Source: Trueperaceae bacterium (lineage in GTDB: Bacteria > Deinococcota > Deinococci > Deinococcales > Trueperaceae). From it: DNA of 64,000 bases. The DNA is taken from NCBI GenBank assembly GCA_036381595.1, contig DASVCN010000035.1, forward strand, positions 1 through 64,000. Reading direction: 5' to 3'. Made by a program: the position numbers and the translations under genes. How positions within the stretch are numbered: position 1 is the stretch's first letter; every line of letters starts with the position of its first letter. Under the pieces are notes generated by a model, which was not told the DNA's origin, did no database searches, and was given only the letters and a program-made list of their open reading frames with translations. This document shows, one piece after another, positions 53,721 to 62,720 of the stretch.

Positions 53721-55817
53721 TCACGTCACCCGCTGCCTTCGGAGCAGCACCGCGTTGAGGGCGACGATCACCGTCGAGGCGCTCATGAATATCGCGCCCA
53801 CGGCGGGGGAGAGGAGCAGCCCCCAGGCGTAGGCGGCGCCAGCGGCGAGAGGCAGTGCCAGGGCGTTGTAGCCGGTCGCCCAAAAGAGGTTCTGGACCAT
53901 CTTCCGGTAGGAGGCCCTGGAGAGCGTGAGTGCCCTGACCACGTCGAGAGGGTCGTTTTCGATGAGCACCAGGTCGGCCGATTCGATGGCTACATCGGTA
54001 CCTGCTCCGATAGCTATGCCCAGGTTCGCCTCGAGCAGCGCCGGGGCGTCGTTGATGCCGTCGCCGACGAAGGCCACCGGTCCGCTGCGAGCCAGCTGTG
54101 CCACCAGCCGCGCCTTGTCGCCCGGCATCACCCTCGCGTAGTAACGATCTATGCCCAGGTCCTTCGCCACCGTCGCGGCGACCGCCTCGGCGTCGCCGGT
54201 GATCATGACCGGCTCGATCCGCAGCGCACGAAGCCGCTCGACCGCCTCCTTGGCACTCGGCCGGACCTTGTCCGCCAAGGGGAAGAGGGCCAGGACGCTC
54301 TTCTCGTCGAAGAGAGCGATGACGCTCTCGCCACGTCCTTCTGCCTCTGTCAATCTAGGCCGCAATGCGCTCGGGAGTTCCAGGCCGGACTCCTTCGCCC
54401 ACTCCGGCCGGCCCACCCGGTAGCGGTGGCCCGCCACCTTTCCGCTCACGCCGCTGCCCGCTTCCACCTCGAAATCCGTCACCGCGGGCGCCTGCAGTCC
54501 CCTCTCCTCCGCTGCCTCGACGAGGGCTCTCCCCAACGGGTGCTCGCTCCGCGCTTCCAGTGCTGCCGCCACGCGCAGCGCTTCCGACTCGTCCAGCGAT
54601 GCCGTGTAGATCTCGCGCATGCCGAAGGCGCCTTCGGTGAGGGTGCCGGTCTTGTCGAAGGCGACCACCTTCAGGTCGCGCGCCCGCTCGAACGCTTCGC
54701 GGTTGCGCACCAGGATGCCGTTGCTCGCCGACATCGAAGTCGCGTTCACGATCACCAGAGGGATGGCGAGGCCGAGGGCGTGAGGGCACGCCATCACCAG
54801 TACCGTGACGGTGCGGGTGAGTGCGAAGCCGACGTCGAAGCCGGCTACCAGCCAGGCGATGAGGGTGACCGTGCCTGCCGCGACGGCGATGTAGGTGAGC
54901 CAGGCGGCGGCGCGGTCGGCCAGGCCCTGGAAGCGGCTGCGCGAGGTCTGGGCGTCGGCGACGAGACGCTGGATCTGGTTGAGGGTTGTGCGATCGCCGG
55001 TTCGCGTTACTTCGACCGTGAGCGCCCCCTCGCCGTTCACGGAGCCGGCGACGACCTCGTCGCCCGGCTCCTTCCTGTCTGGCCTCGATTCACCGGTGAG
55101 GAACGCCTCGTTGACGCTCGAGCGCCCCTCGGTCACCCTGCCGTCGGCGGGTACCTGCTCGCCGGGACGAACCAGGATCAGGTCGCCCGTGTGCAGGTCG
55201 GCCACCGGCACATCGGCTGTCCGCCCCTCCGTGAGCCGGTGGGCGGTGTCTGGCACCAGCGAGGCGAGGTGCTCGAGCGCTCTGCTGGCACCCCGCACCG
55301 ACGCCATCTCGATCCAGTGACCGAGCAGCATCACCAGAACGAGGGTGGCGAGCTCCCAGTAGAGCGCCATCCCCTCGAGTCCCAGGCTCACCGCGAGGCT
55401 GTAGGCGAAGGCGACGGTTATGGCCAGGCCTATCAGCGTCATCATCCCAGGCTTCCTCGCGGAGAGCTCGGCGATGGCACCGCGGATGAACACGCCACCT
55501 CCGTAGACGAAGAGCGCCGTTCCCAGGAGCGGCTGTACCCAAGGGAGGTCGGGGGCGGAGAAGCCGAACCACCCTTGCAGGTGGGGGTCGAAGTAGAGGA
55601 TCGGCAGGGCCAGCAGCAGGCTCAGCCAGAAGCGCCGGCGGAACATCTCGGGGCTGTGCCCGGCGTGCTTGTCGTGGCCAGAGTGCTCGCTGTGGCGGCC
55701 CTCTCCGTCGTGCCCCGCGTATTCGCCATGGCCGCCGTGGCCACTGTGGGCGCTTTGGCCGCCCCGTTCGTCGTGGCCGGCGTGCGCACCGTGGTGCGTG
55801 TGGTCGTGATGTGCCAT
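53721..55817 (-). CDS. copB: Copper-translocating P1B ATPase, CopB type, with His-rich N-terminus
   Basis: ATG 55817 ([20 protein letters not shown]..., 698 aa) is chosen; the open frame extends 80 codons upstream without sense. The N-terminal ~55 residues are a His/Gly/Asp repeat replacing the usual CxxC metal domains. The membrane metal motif is CPH ([15 protein letters not shown]), the mark of CopB/P1B-3 ATPases (Cu+/Cu2+/Ag+). Phosphorylation [13 protein letters not shown] in the actuator, SEHPLG in the N domain and [11 protein letters not shown] are all present. It exports copper. No CopY/CsoR-type regulator is adjacent. Confidence 0.93.
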   Translation of the reverse strand: MAHHDHTHHGAHAGHDERGGQSAHSGHGGHGEYAGHDGEGRHSEHSGHDKHAGHSPEMFRRRFWLSLLLALPILYFDPHLQGWFGFSAPDLPWVQPLLGTALFVYGGGVFIRGAIAELSARKPGMMTLIGLAITVAFAYSLAVSLGLEGMALYWELATLVLVMLLGHWIEMASVRGASRALEHLASLVPDTAHRLTEGRTADVPVADLHTGDLILVRPGEQVPADGRVTEGRSSVNEAFLTGESRPDRKEPGDEVVAGSVNGEGALTVEVTRTGDRTTLNQIQRLVADAQTSRSRFQGLADRAAAWLTYIAVAAGTVTLIAWLVAGFDVGFALTRTVTVLVMACPHALGLAIPLVIVNATSMSASNGILVRNREAFERARDLKVVAFDKTGTLTEGAFGMREIYTASLDESEALRVAAALEARSEHPLGRALVEAAEERGLQAPAVTDFEVEAGSGVSGKVAGHRYRVGRPEWAKESGLELPSALRPRLTEAEGRGESVIALFDEKSVLALFPLADKVRPSAKEAVERLRALRIEPVMITGDAEAVAATVAKDLGIDRYYARVMPGDKARLVAQLARSGPVAFVGDGINDAPALLEANLGIAIGAGTDVAIESADLVLIENDPLDVVRALTLSRASYRKMVQNLFWATGYNALALPLAAGAAYAWGLLLSPAVGAIFMSASTVIVALNAVLLRRQRVT

Positions 55818-56142
55818 CTGCAGCTCGACTGCCTCTCCGCCTTCCGGCCGGGAATCCCACCCACCCCACCTGGGGTGGCACCAGCGATTATCACCGCCCG
55901 GCCGACGGCTGTCAACGTCGGCCTTTACGACGCGACGAGTCCGGATCTTCGACCTAGCGTCAGGGCTGGGCCGGTTCGAGCGTGCCCGGCGGTCGGTAGG
56001 CAGGGCGCCCGGGAAGATGAGAGCCTTCTTACCCCGCGCGTCCGCTTGGAAAATCATTCACTCCCTCCGTCGTACCGCCCGAATACCCTTGGTTGTGGCC
56101 AGGGGTTCTCACGGGGCTTACGGTTCGACTACGGGCAGCGAG
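55818..56142. other. Intergenic region between copB and the GGDEF gene
   Basis: These 325 bases lie between two divergently transcribed genes. Open frames from both genes extend into it but I see no start signal or known domain there. It should hold both promoters; no clear CopY/CsoR box or complete promoter could be read. Confidence 0.4.
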
Positions 56143-57276
56143 ATGGGTGCCGGCAAGGGTTCATCGCGCGAACCTCACGGCAACCAGCAGCCAGCAACTC
56201 CAGCAGCCGTGAAACGGATGGGATACATGTTCGGCCTGGGTGGCGGCGTCTTCGCCCTGCTGCTGGGGAGCATCATCGAGTTCTATTCGGGGAAGAGGAA
56301 CCTGGCCGAGATCGTCTCCTACCTGTTCATGGCGGGTCTGCTCGCGGGGCTGTTGATCGCTCTGATGAGAGCGGGCCGGAGCGTTCGGCGTCTCGAACTA
56401 GCCACCTTCGCGGTACTGTCGACCTTCTTCCTGATCCGACTCGGCATAGCGCTCTACCTCCCCGGTCAGACGCCGCACCAGATCACGGACCAGCTGAGCC
56501 GCTTCGGTTTCTGGTTCCCCACCCTCTACGCCAGCCTCCTTTTCATCCTGGGGGTGGACAGGGGTTGGCGGGTCTCGGCCGGGCACTTCATGCTCTCGCT
56601 CCTGCTGGCGCTGCCGTTCGTCGGGGACAGCGTCATCGCGGGTGAAACGCACGCTCTCTTCTCGCTCAGCCAGCTGTTCGTATCCAGCGCGGTCCTGATC
56701 GTCACCATGACCATCTTCGCGCGCTACACCGAGCGGGTGATCCGCGCGAACGCCGAGATGGAGCATCTGGCTCACACCGACTTCATCACCGAGCTGGGCA
56801 ATCGCAGGCGGATGGAACGGGTGCTGGGGCAGGAGGTCAAGCGGGTGGAGCGGTACGGCGACGCCCTCTCCCTACTCCTCCTGGACCTCGATCAGTTCAA
56901 GCGGGTGAACGACGCGCACGGTCATCCCGCCGGCGACCAGGTTCTGAGGGAGGTCGCTGCCCTCCTGGCGGCCGAGTCGCGAGCGAGCGACCATCTCGGC
57001 CGCTGGGGTGGTGAGGAGTTCGTGCTCATCCTCCCGCAGACGGAGCGGGCCGAAGCGCTCGAGCTGGCCAAGCGGATAATGTCGAGGGTCCGCGAGTATC
57101 CGTTCACCAAGGTGGGCAAGGTGACGGTGAGCATAGGTGGGGCGACCTGGGAGATCGGTGAACTGCCCCGCGACCTGATCAAGAGGGCAGACGACGCCCT
57201 CTATCAGGCGAAGGGGAAGGGTCGCGACCGAGTCGTGATGAGCGGCCCGCCCGAGTTGGAAACGGCCAGCGAGTGA
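56143..57276 (+). CDS. Membrane-bound diguanylate cyclase (GGDEF)
   Basis: The start is uncertain: ATG 56143 gives 377 aa; GTG 56209 or ATG 56218 would start just before the first membrane helix. Six transmembrane segments (MFGLGGGVFALLLGSIIEFY through SAVLIVTMTIFARY) precede a GGDEF domain (last ~170 residues) with LLLLDLDQFKRVNDAHGH and the active site GRWGGEEF. An inhibitory RxxD (RASD) precedes GGEEF by five residues, so product feedback is expected. It makes c-di-GMP from GTP. Confidence 0.9.
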   Translation: MGAGKGSSREPHGNQQPATPAAVKRMGYMFGLGGGVFALLLGSIIEFYSGKRNLAEIVSYLFMAGLLAGLLIALMRAGRSVRRLELATFAVLSTFFLIRLGIALYLPGQTPHQITDQLSRFGFWFPTLYASLLFILGVDRGWRVSAGHFMLSLLLALPFVGDSVIAGETHALFSLSQLFVSSAVLIVTMTIFARYTERVIRANAEMEHLAHTDFITELGNRRRMERVLGQEVKRVERYGDALSLLLLDLDQFKRVNDAHGHPAGDQVLREVAALLAAESRASDHLGRWGGEEFVLILPQTERAEALELAKRIMSRVREYPFTKVGKVTVSIGGATWEIGELPRDLIKRADDALYQAKGKGRDRVVMSGPPELETASE

Positions 57277-57286
57277 CTCGCCGGTT

Positions 57287-57853
57287 TCAGCCTTTCCGCT
57301 GACGGTGGCTGCGCACCTTCGTGCGATTGCCGCACACCTCCATGCTGCACCAGGTGCCGGATCGGTTCTTGGAGGCATCGTAGAAGGCCCAGCGGCAGCT
57401 GTCGCTCTGGCAAGTCTTGAGGCGGCTCCAGGTCCCCTCGAGCATGGCCCGGTAGATCACTGCCTGTAGTTCGCCGAGGGCGAAGGAGACTCCATCGCCG
57501 GCGGCGTGGAGTTCGACGCCTCCGTCATCGAGGTGATGGAGGTGCAGGGGCACGACTGCCGCGACCTGCTCGAGTTTGTCGAGCGAGTCGGGGTCGAGGG
57601 GCTCCCCGTTGTTGGCCCCGAGGCGCGAACGCAACGCCTCCCGGAACTCGACGACACGCAGGCGCTCCTCTTCGCTCACCCCGGTTCCCTCGTCCAGCAG
57701 GCCGTGATGCCGTAGCCACCCCGCCAACGCCTCTCTGCTGGCGAAGTCGTCCCGGCCCGACTCCAGGTCGGCCGTGTTCACGAACCCCTGTAGGTAGGCG
57801 AGATCGCCGGGGGCTGGCTTCTTGCCGATCCGCAACTGCTCCGGGTTCCTCAT
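57287..57853 (-). CDS. CGNR zinc-finger (ABATE-domain) regulator
   Basis: ATG 57853 (MRNPEQLRIGKK..., 188 aa) is preferred. The N-terminal ABATE region has LAYLQGFVNTADLESGRDDF and FREALRSRLGANNGEP. The C-terminal zinc finger is complete: CQSDSCRWAFYD, then WCSMEVCGNRTKVRSHRQRK with the CGNR motif. Such proteins are thought to bind promoters as stress-related regulators. Two perfect palindromes overlap or precede the start, consistent with autoregulation. It is convergent with the GGDEF gene and divergent from the SRPBCC gene. Confidence 0.9.
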   Translation of the reverse strand: MRNPEQLRIGKKPAPGDLAYLQGFVNTADLESGRDDFASREALAGWLRHHGLLDEGTGVSEEERLRVVEFREALRSRLGANNGEPLDPDSLDKLEQVAAVVPLHLHHLDDGGVELHAAGDGVSFALGELQAVIYRAMLEGTWSRLKTCQSDSCRWAFYDASKNRSGTWCSMEVCGNRTKVRSHRQRKG

Positions 57854-57884
57854 ACGTAACCAACGTATCACAGTAACTAGTTAC
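57852..57884. promoter_or_regulatory. Two palindromes at the CGNR gene promoter
   Basis: ATACGT (57852-57857) and ACGTAT (57863-57868) form one perfect inverted repeat at the start codon. GTAACTAGTTAC (57873-57884) is a perfect 12-bp palindrome. On the minus strand TACGTT lies 8 nt before the ATG. Candidate operators for the CGNR protein itself, possibly also acting on the divergent SRPBCC gene. Confidence 0.55.
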
Positions 57885-57936
57885 CGCTCGTCGGCCGACC
57901 GGGGCGCTACCTGCGTCGGGGTACGCTTCGATCGAC

Positions 57937-58428
57937 ATGGGAGACTCGAGCGACGACAACCTCTGCATCGCGCGAGTGGTACCGCTTCCCCGACCCGAGG
58001 CGTTCGCGCTGTTCACCGACGGTTTCGGAAGCTGGTATCCGAGCATCTACACCTGGTCGGGCGACGGCCTCCGGTTCATCGGCATGGAGGGCAGAGTCGG
58101 CGGCCACTGCTTCGAAGTAGGGCCTCACGATTTCCGCTGCGACTGGGGCCGCGTCATCCTCTGGGAGCCGCCCGAACGGATCGGGTTCACCTGGCAGATC
58201 TCCTACTCGCGGGCCCCCGTCCCCGATCCGGTCGGCTGCAGCGAGATCGAGGTCGTCTGGAGCCCCCGCGATGACGGTAGCACCGATCTGGAGTTCTGCC
58301 ACCGGCACTTCGCCCGCCACGGTGAAGAGTGGGCGGCCTACCGCGAGGCGATGGCATCGGAAGGCGGATGGCCCTACATCCTGGGCCAGTACCTGACGAA
58401 GGCGGCCGGAGGAGTGCAACCTTCGTAG
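57937..58428 (+). CDS. SRPBCC (AHSA1/START-like) protein
   Basis: This 163-aa protein has LCIARVVPLPRPEAFALFTDGFGSWYPS at its N-terminus and DWGRVILWEPPERIGFTW followed by SEIEVVWSPRDDGSTDLEFCHR; these are the successive strands of the AHSA1-type helix-grip fold that binds hydrophobic ligands. A TACGCT -10 candidate lies 9 nt before the ATG. It is divergent from the CGNR regulator. The ligand is unknown. Confidence 0.88.
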   Translation: MGDSSDDNLCIARVVPLPRPEAFALFTDGFGSWYPSIYTWSGDGLRFIGMEGRVGGHCFEVGPHDFRCDWGRVILWEPPERIGFTWQISYSRAPVPDPVGCSEIEVVWSPRDDGSTDLEFCHRHFARHGEEWAAYREAMASEGGWPYILGQYLTKAAGGVQPS

Positions 58429-58498
58429 GAGGCGGTCCGGCCCTCGGTAACCGATAATGCTCGGGCGGCAGCGGGCCGGAGTGGAGTTGAGTTGAGCA

Positions 58499-59503
58499 GT
58501 GGCTAGCATCGAAGTCGACGGCATAACCAAGAGATATCGCAAGCGGAACTCCAAGGAACTCGTCACGGCGGTCGATGGAGTGTCGTTCCTGGTGCAGCCG
58601 GGCGAGGTCCTCGGTCTGCTGGGGCCGAACGGGGCCGGCAAGACCACTACCATCAAGACGATCTGCGGATTGCTCAGGCCCGACTCGGGCCGGGTTCGCG
58701 TTTGCGGGGTGGACAACCAGCGCCAGAGGCAGAAGGCGCTGAGGCATATAAGTGCCGTTCTGGAGGGTAACCGCAACCTCTACTGGCGGTTGACGGTTAG
58801 GGAGAACCTCGAGTACTTCGCGGGGAACCGAGGCCGCTCCCGCCGCTCGACAAGTGCCGACATCGAACGACTCCTCGCCAGTTTCCATCTCGTGGAGAAG
58901 GCCGGCGAGCTTGTCAACAACCTGTCCCGCGGCATGCAGCAGAAGCTCGCCATCGCCGTCGCCATGCTGGCGGGCACCGAAGTACTGCTGCTCGATGAAC
59001 CGACGCTGGGCCTCGATGTCGAGACTGGCTATGAAGTGCGCGAGCACCTGAACCGCATCGCTCGCGAGGAGGGGCGCACCATCCTCCTGAGCACCCACGA
59101 CATGTCTGTGGTGCAGGATCTGTGCGAGCGGACCGTGATCGTGAGCGACGGCAAGGTGGTAGTCGACGACAAGGTCGGCAACCTTCTCAAGCTCTTCGAC
59201 ACCCGTGCCTACACCATCTCGCTGGTCGGCAGCCTCAGCGCCAGACAGCGGGCTGCACTGGAAGCCAAATTCCCGGCGTTGACGATCGAGGATGACGGTC
59301 ACAACAGCAGCGTCCGGGTCGACCTGCGCCAGTCGGACGAGATCTACGACCTCATAGAGATCCTCAGGCTCGAGCGAAGCCACATAGATGCGATCGATCG
59401 CACCCCCGTCGATTTCGAGCAGGTGTTCCGCAAGTTGGTCGGCAGCAACGGCAGGGCGGCACCGGCTGTCGACAGGCCGAAGGAGGAGGCCGCGAATGCT
59501 TAA
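58499..59503 (+). CDS. ABC transporter ATPase (ABC-2 type, drug-export-like)
   Basis: In this 334-aa protein the N-terminal strand ASIEVDGITKRYRKRNSKELV is followed by Walker A LLGPNGAGKTTTIKT, Q-loop region SAVLEGNRNLYWRLTVREN, signature LSRGMQQKLAIAVAML, Walker B VLLLDEPTLGLD and the H-loop STHDMSV. The C-terminal extension (~90 aa) resembles DrrA/CcmA-type accessory domains. It overlaps the permease by 8 bp. Confidence 0.93.
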   Translation: MASIEVDGITKRYRKRNSKELVTAVDGVSFLVQPGEVLGLLGPNGAGKTTTIKTICGLLRPDSGRVRVCGVDNQRQRQKALRHISAVLEGNRNLYWRLTVRENLEYFAGNRGRSRRSTSADIERLLASFHLVEKAGELVNNLSRGMQQKLAIAVAMLAGTEVLLLDEPTLGLDVETGYEVREHLNRIAREEGRTILLSTHDMSVVQDLCERTVIVSDGKVVVDDKVGNLLKLFDTRAYTISLVGSLSARQRAALEAKFPALTIEDDGHNSSVRVDLRQSDEIYDLIEILRLERSHIDAIDRTPVDFEQVFRKLVGSNGRAAPAVDRPKEEAANA

Positions 59504-60263
59504 CGTCCTTGCCGCCAACATCAGGAAGGTGGCGATCGAGATGCGCCGCTACCTGCCGAACACCATCAGTATGATCGTCACCTTCTACGCCATCTTCCTC
59601 ATGTTCTTCTGGGGAATCAACGCCCTCGGTTCGCCAGAGAACGCCGGGGAGAGCAACCAGTACCTGATAGTCATCATGGTGCTCTGGTTCCTCTCGCTTA
59701 TGGCGATGCAGGGGATCGGCTGGGAGATCACCCAGGAGGCGACGCGTGGCACGCTCGAGCAGCTCTACATGTCACCGGTTCCCGCCTGGCGCATCCTTCT
59801 CGCCCGGATGGTGGGGAACGTCCTGGTCAATCTGATAGTCATCGCGCTGATGCTGCTGATGGCCATGGCTACCGCCCAGGAGTGGCTGGTGTTCGACGTG
59901 CCCACGCTGGTGCCGTTGGTGTTGCTCACGATCCTCTGCATGCTGGGGGTGGGCTTCATGGTTGCGGGGCTGGCGTTGGTGTTCAAGCACATCCAGGCGC
60001 TCCTGCAGATCGCCCAGTTCATCTTCGCGGCGCTCGTCACCGTGCCGGTTCTCCTCACGCCCTGGTTCGAGCTGCTGCCGGTGGTTCGCGGCGCCTCCAT
60101 GGTGCGCGAGGCGATGGCCGAAGGCACCTCGCTCACGGGTTTCGCGGCCTCCGACTGGTTGTTGCTGCTGGTCAACGCGCTCTTCTACTTCGGCCTGGGA
60201 GTGTTCCTCTACAAGTTGGCCGAGCGCAGGGCGATGAACAAAGGGCTGCTGGGGCAGTACTGA
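59496..60263 (+). CDS. ABC-2 type permease
   Basis: ATG 59496 (MLNVLAANIRKVAIEMRRYLPNTI, 255 aa) lies within the end of the ATPase gene and follows a strong AAGGAGGAGG (59480-59489). Six transmembrane helices are visible (TISMIVTFYAIFLMFFWGINAL through WLLLLVNALFYFGLGVFLYKL), with the ABC-2 coupling segment TQEATRGTLEQLYMSPVPAWRILLARM. Substrate unknown. Confidence 0.9.
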   Translation: MLNVLAANIRKVAIEMRRYLPNTISMIVTFYAIFLMFFWGINALGSPENAGESNQYLIVIMVLWFLSLMAMQGIGWEITQEATRGTLEQLYMSPVPAWRILLARMVGNVLVNLIVIALMLLMAMATAQEWLVFDVPTLVPLVLLTILCMLGVGFMVAGLALVFKHIQALLQIAQFIFAALVTVPVLLTPWFELLPVVRGASMVREAMAEGTSLTGFAASDWLLLLVNALFYFGLGVFLYKLAERRAMNKGLLGQY

Positions 60264-60666
60264 GGCCCGGGCGGATCGGCTGGCGGGCTCCCGGTACGCG
60301 CGCTGCTATGGGTGGAGAACTCGGCACCAGAGAGCGAACCGCCGCCCGGGGTTGCCGATGGACCTCCTTTCCGGTGGATTGGACAGTTGGCCAGAATGCC
60401 AACGTGAGGCGCGGCGCCTGCGTGAGGGGGCGCCACCGGACTGATCGCTCCATCCGCCGCTCTGGCGCGTCGAGGGGCAACACTGTACTACCTCGACGAC
60501 GGTCAAGAAACCGAGGCAATAGACAGTCACGTACTCGTTCTGTTCGGACGTCGGAGCGATTTGAAGGTGCACCCGTGTGCCCTTGGCCGGCCCAGTCCCG
60601 ACCTTCTCGAGAGGGTTCGATTTCTGACGGCCAGCTAGAAGATAAGTGGACTCGAGGCCCCGGGAT
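60264..60666. other. Non-coding gap between convergent genes
   Basis: These 403 bases separate the ABC-2 permease from the convergent larA. Open frames on both strands have no recognisable product. Parts such as 60470-60560 look less GC-rich than the genes around them. No hairpin with a T-run was clear, so I see nothing I can name here. Confidence 0.45.
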
Positions 60667-61932
60667 TCAGTCTCGGCGAGCCCTCACCTTGAACAGCGTT
60701 TCTCCCGCCTTCGGCACGTATAGGATGCCCTCCTCCTCACGCCCCTGCCACTCGCTGGGATCGATCTCGTCGTGATCCAGGTAACCGAGGTTCAGCTCTT
60801 CGCACTCCTGCGGCGACAGCCGGGTCGCCAGGGTGACCTTCGCTCGCGGCTTCTCCACTCCGTCCTCATATGAGCCATCGCCGCGCACGTGAGTCGAATG
60901 GGCGAGAACCCCCAGCGGGATCTGCTCGAACCGCGGCCACTGCGCCAGGAAGTAGTCGAGGACGTGGTAGCCGATCTCGCGGATGTAACGGCCGTGGACT
61001 TCACTCACCTCGTCCAGGTGCGGCGCGTAGATGATGAGCTCTCCGCCTTCCGCCAGTGCCGGCTCGAGTTTGTACATCGCCTTGCCTGCCGTCCACAGTT
61101 CGTCGTACATCGGCGGCGCGCCCGAGAGTATCCGCTGGAACGGCTCTTCCACCCAACGGATCTGGCGCTCGCTCGAGAGGTCCGCCGCGGCCGACCACGC
61201 CTCCAGGTAGTTCCCGACGAAGAGTCCGGCGAGACCGTCGCCCTCGACCACCATCGCAGCCAGCGTGATCGGGGTCTTCACCAGCTCGGCCGCGGCATGG
61301 ATCATCGCCCTCACCGGCGTGTCCTTGATGCCGATGGTTCCGCGTACACCCGACAGTGCGCCCAGCCAGTGAGTCACGTTGATCATCTCGGGACCGCTGA
61401 TCCCCGGGAAGAGGTATTTGGCGCCCCCCGAGAAGCCGACGACCTCATGGGGGAAGGTAGGGCCAACGATGATCAGGTGATCGTACTCGAGTGCCGCCCG
61501 GTTGATCCGTACCTCGACGTCGCCACCGAGTGTCGGGTGCCAGCGCCGGCCGGCGATCTCCTTGATCCGGTCTGCGGACAGGGTCCCGATCGGCACCAGG
61601 ACTCCTGGGTCGTTCCAGGCGTGGTTGATGATCCCTACCTGCCGGTAGCGCCCCTCCCGCTCCTCGCGCGTCAGGCCGACGAGGCGAAGCAGCCGTTCCT
61701 CGCTCAACGGCGGGTGGGTACCAAGCGCGACCATGAAGTCGAGTCGCGCCGCGCCCTGCAGCAGCCGGACGACCTCCCGGAAGAGCATGGGCAGAGGGAT
61801 CGTCCGGGTGTGGTCGGGGATGAGCACCAGGACCCGTTCGCCGGTGTGCTCGCCCAGCCCCGCTGCGAGGGTTTCGCGGACACGTTCGGCAGCCAGCTTC
61901 CGGCCCGGCGGAGCGACTTCGGTGATGAGCAT
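60667..61932 (-). CDS. larA: LarA-family (lactate racemase-type, DUF2088) protein
   Basis: ATG 61932 (MLITEVAPPGRKL..., 421 aa) is preferred; it lies 5 nt after a -10 TAGACT and removes a 20-residue tail not usual in the family. Catalytic landmarks are present: Asp40/His41 in IPDHTRTIP, His73 in LGTHPPLSEE, His162 in FPHEV, and Lys172 in GGAKYLFPGISG, the lysine that carries the nickel-pincer cofactor in LarA. The cofactor genes larB, larC and larE are not in the window. Racemisation of a 2-hydroxyacid is expected, but the substrate may differ from lactate. Confidence 0.9.
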   Translation of the reverse strand: MLITEVAPPGRKLAAERVRETLAAGLGEHTGERVLVLIPDHTRTIPLPMLFREVVRLLQGAARLDFMVALGTHPPLSEERLLRLVGLTREEREGRYRQVGIINHAWNDPGVLVPIGTLSADRIKEIAGRRWHPTLGGDVEVRINRAALEYDHLIIVGPTFPHEVVGFSGGAKYLFPGISGPEMINVTHWLGALSGVRGTIGIKDTPVRAMIHAAAELVKTPITLAAMVVEGDGLAGLFVGNYLEAWSAAADLSSERQIRWVEEPFQRILSGAPPMYDELWTAGKAMYKLEPALAEGGELIIYAPHLDEVSEVHGRYIREIGYHVLDYFLAQWPRFEQIPLGVLAHSTHVRGDGSYEDGVEKPRAKVTLATRLSPQECEELNLGYLDHDEIDPSEWQGREEEGILYVPKAGETLFKVRARRD

Positions 61933-61937
61933 GTCGC

Positions 61938-61943
61938 AGTCTA
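61938..61943 (-). promoter_or_regulatory. Leaderless -10 element
   Basis: On the minus strand TAGACT stands 5 nt before the ATG of larA, the same element and distance as for the AlkD-like gene at 41575. Confidence 0.55.
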
Positions 61944-62173
61944 CGACCCGCCCCCTTGCGTGTCGCTCGCCCGCGACGCGCCGTGCGGCCACGCTGCCCG
62001 GTGCCCGCTCCGGCGGTTCACCTGAGTCCCAGATGTACCTTTCGCTCGCAATGCATCCGATCCGGCTCGGCCCGCATACCTAAGAGCGAGAGGGGGTGCG
62101 GATGAGATCGAGCTGATCCGGCGGGCAGAATCCAGGCAACCAAACGCGACGAGACGAGACTTCCCAGGGGGAG

Positions 62174-62653
62174 ATGATGAAGACGAGGATCATGTTCGCG
62201 GCGCTTCTGGCGCTGGGCGCGCTGATCGTGGCGTTCGCCCAGGACGGAAGCCCAACCAGCGTGACGGCCATGGAGAGCGAAGAGTACGGTTCGTACCTCA
62301 CCGACGCCGATGGGCGCACCCTCTACCTGTTCATAAACGAGGAGATGGAGTCGAGCGATCCCGAGAGGATGACCGAAGGGGTCCGCTCGAACGCCGTTTC
62401 CTGCACCGGCGGCTGCCTCGAGGCCTGGCCGCCGATAACCGCGCCGGTAGAGGCGGGCGAAGGGATCGACGAGGAGCTCCTCTACACCGCCGAGTTCGAC
62501 GGTATGGAGATGGCCGTCTACAACGGCTGGCCACTCTACTACTTCGCTCGTGACACCGAACCTGGCCAGATAAACGGCCAGGGGCGCGGGCAGGCCCCTA
62601 CCATCTGGTACATCGTGAGCCCCGAAGGGCATCCTGTGGAAGAAGGCGGCTGA
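62174..62653 (+). CDS. Secreted-repeat protein (Lipoprotein_15/COG4315-like)
   Basis: This 159-aa protein starts MMKTRIMFAALLALGALIVAFAQ, a Sec signal peptide without a lipobox Cys. The family repeat occurs twice: YGSYLTDADGRTLYLF with SCTGGCLEAWPPI, and the half-repeat EFDGMEMAVYNGWPLYYFARDTEPGQINGQG. Two Cys (SCTGGC) are likely disulfide partners. COG4315 proteins are small periplasmic or exported proteins of unknown role. Possible ribosome site GGGGGAG 0-3 nt before the first ATG, so the second ATG (62177) may be used. Confidence 0.85.
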   Translation: MMKTRIMFAALLALGALIVAFAQDGSPTSVTAMESEEYGSYLTDADGRTLYLFINEEMESSDPERMTEGVRSNAVSCTGGCLEAWPPITAPVEAGEGIDEELLYTAEFDGMEMAVYNGWPLYYFARDTEPGQINGQGRGQAPTIWYIVSPEGHPVEEGG

Positions 62654-62684
62654 GCCGCCGGTCAACTGCAGGAAGTGTCGAACC

Positions 62685-62717
62685 ACGGGCGGCTCGTCCC
62701 CGCGGCGAGCCGCCCGT
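62685..62717. terminator. Bidirectional terminator-type hairpin
   Basis: ACGGGCGGCTCG (62685-62696) pairs perfectly with CGAGCCGCCCGT (62706-62717), a 12-bp stem with a 9-nt loop, between the convergent secreted-repeat and BatA genes. There is no T-run, so termination efficiency is uncertain. Confidence 0.6.
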
Positions 62718-62720
62718 TCG

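Noticed and set aside
60306-60572. Minus-strand 88-aa frame in the gap after the ABC-2 permease
   Set aside because: No ribosome site or -10 element, no recognisable domain, and other frames in the gap are equally open.
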